A stretch of 5,725 bases of DNA, taken from positions 1 to 5,725 of the forward strand of contig SMXP01000002.1 in NCBI GenBank assembly GCA_004356335.1, read 5' to 3'. Shown here one piece after another: positions 5,666-5,725 of the stretch (position 1 is its first letter; every line of letters starts with the position of its first letter). Source of the DNA: Alphaproteobacteria bacterium (lineage in GTDB: Bacteria > Pseudomonadota > Alphaproteobacteria > SMXP01). Made by a program: the position numbers and the translations under genes. A model generated the notes under the pieces. The model made no database searches and was not told the DNA's origin. It saw only the letters and a program-made list of their open reading frames with translations.

Positions 5666-5725
5666 CTAGCGGATCAAGGGAGACCACGCCGGATCCGAAG
5701 CGTCGCCGGTCGTAATAAGTTGACG
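5666..5725 (-). CDS. tolB: C-terminal end of Tol-Pal protein TolB
   Basis: Only the last 19 codons and a TAG stop are in the window. They read RQLITTGDASDPAWSPLIR; the DASDPAWSPL ending is typical of the last beta-propeller blade of TolB. TolB is the periplasmic partner of Pal, and its place directly upstream of pal on the same strand fits the usual tolQRAB-pal-cpoB order. The call rests on this short peptide plus context. Confidence 0.85.
   Translation of the reverse strand, partial: RQLITTGDASDPAWSPLIR

Overview
The window looks like an alphaproteobacterial chromosome segment. All genes lie on the minus strand in the order tolB (last 19 codons) - pal - cpoB (ybgF) - tilS - ftsH (3' end beyond position 1). 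This order, with tilS-ftsH following the Tol-Pal genes, is familiar from alphaproteobacteria. The moderately GC-rich composition and the repeat family also fit that class. A Rhodospirillales- or Rhizobiales-like source is my inference; I cannot place it more closely.

Layout in transcription order: tolB end 5725-5666; gap with repeat C, a 26-bp palindrome and the pal ribosome binding site; pal 5424-4936; gap with repeat fragment D, small hairpins and repeat B; cpoB 4675-3605, with repeat A inside its 5' end; gap filled by repeat E; tilS 3465-2008; a plain 129-bp gap; ftsH 1878-1. TolB, Pal and CpoB belong to the Tol-Pal envelope machine: TolB and CpoB are periplasmic and Pal is an outer-membrane lipoprotein. 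TilS modifies tRNA-Ile2 and FtsH is the membrane AAA+ zinc protease. The five genes are probably read as one operon or overlapping units, since no classic U-tract terminator separates them.

The notable feature is a family of two-hairpin repeats of about 105 bp that resemble the rhizobial RIME-type mosaic elements. The ends read TAGAGC...GCTCTA. There are four full copies (A, B, C, E) and one fragment (D) within 2.2 kb, at least one in every junction from tolB to tilS. Copy A lies in frame inside cpoB and encodes about 35 extra residues in front of the signal-peptide core, much as palindromic elements are known to sit inside Rickettsia genes. Copy E ends on the cpoB stop codon and carries a second GC-rich palindrome in its loop. 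Comparing copies shows compensating stem changes and module swapping. I see no defence system, CRISPR array, tRNA, rRNA or transposase gene.
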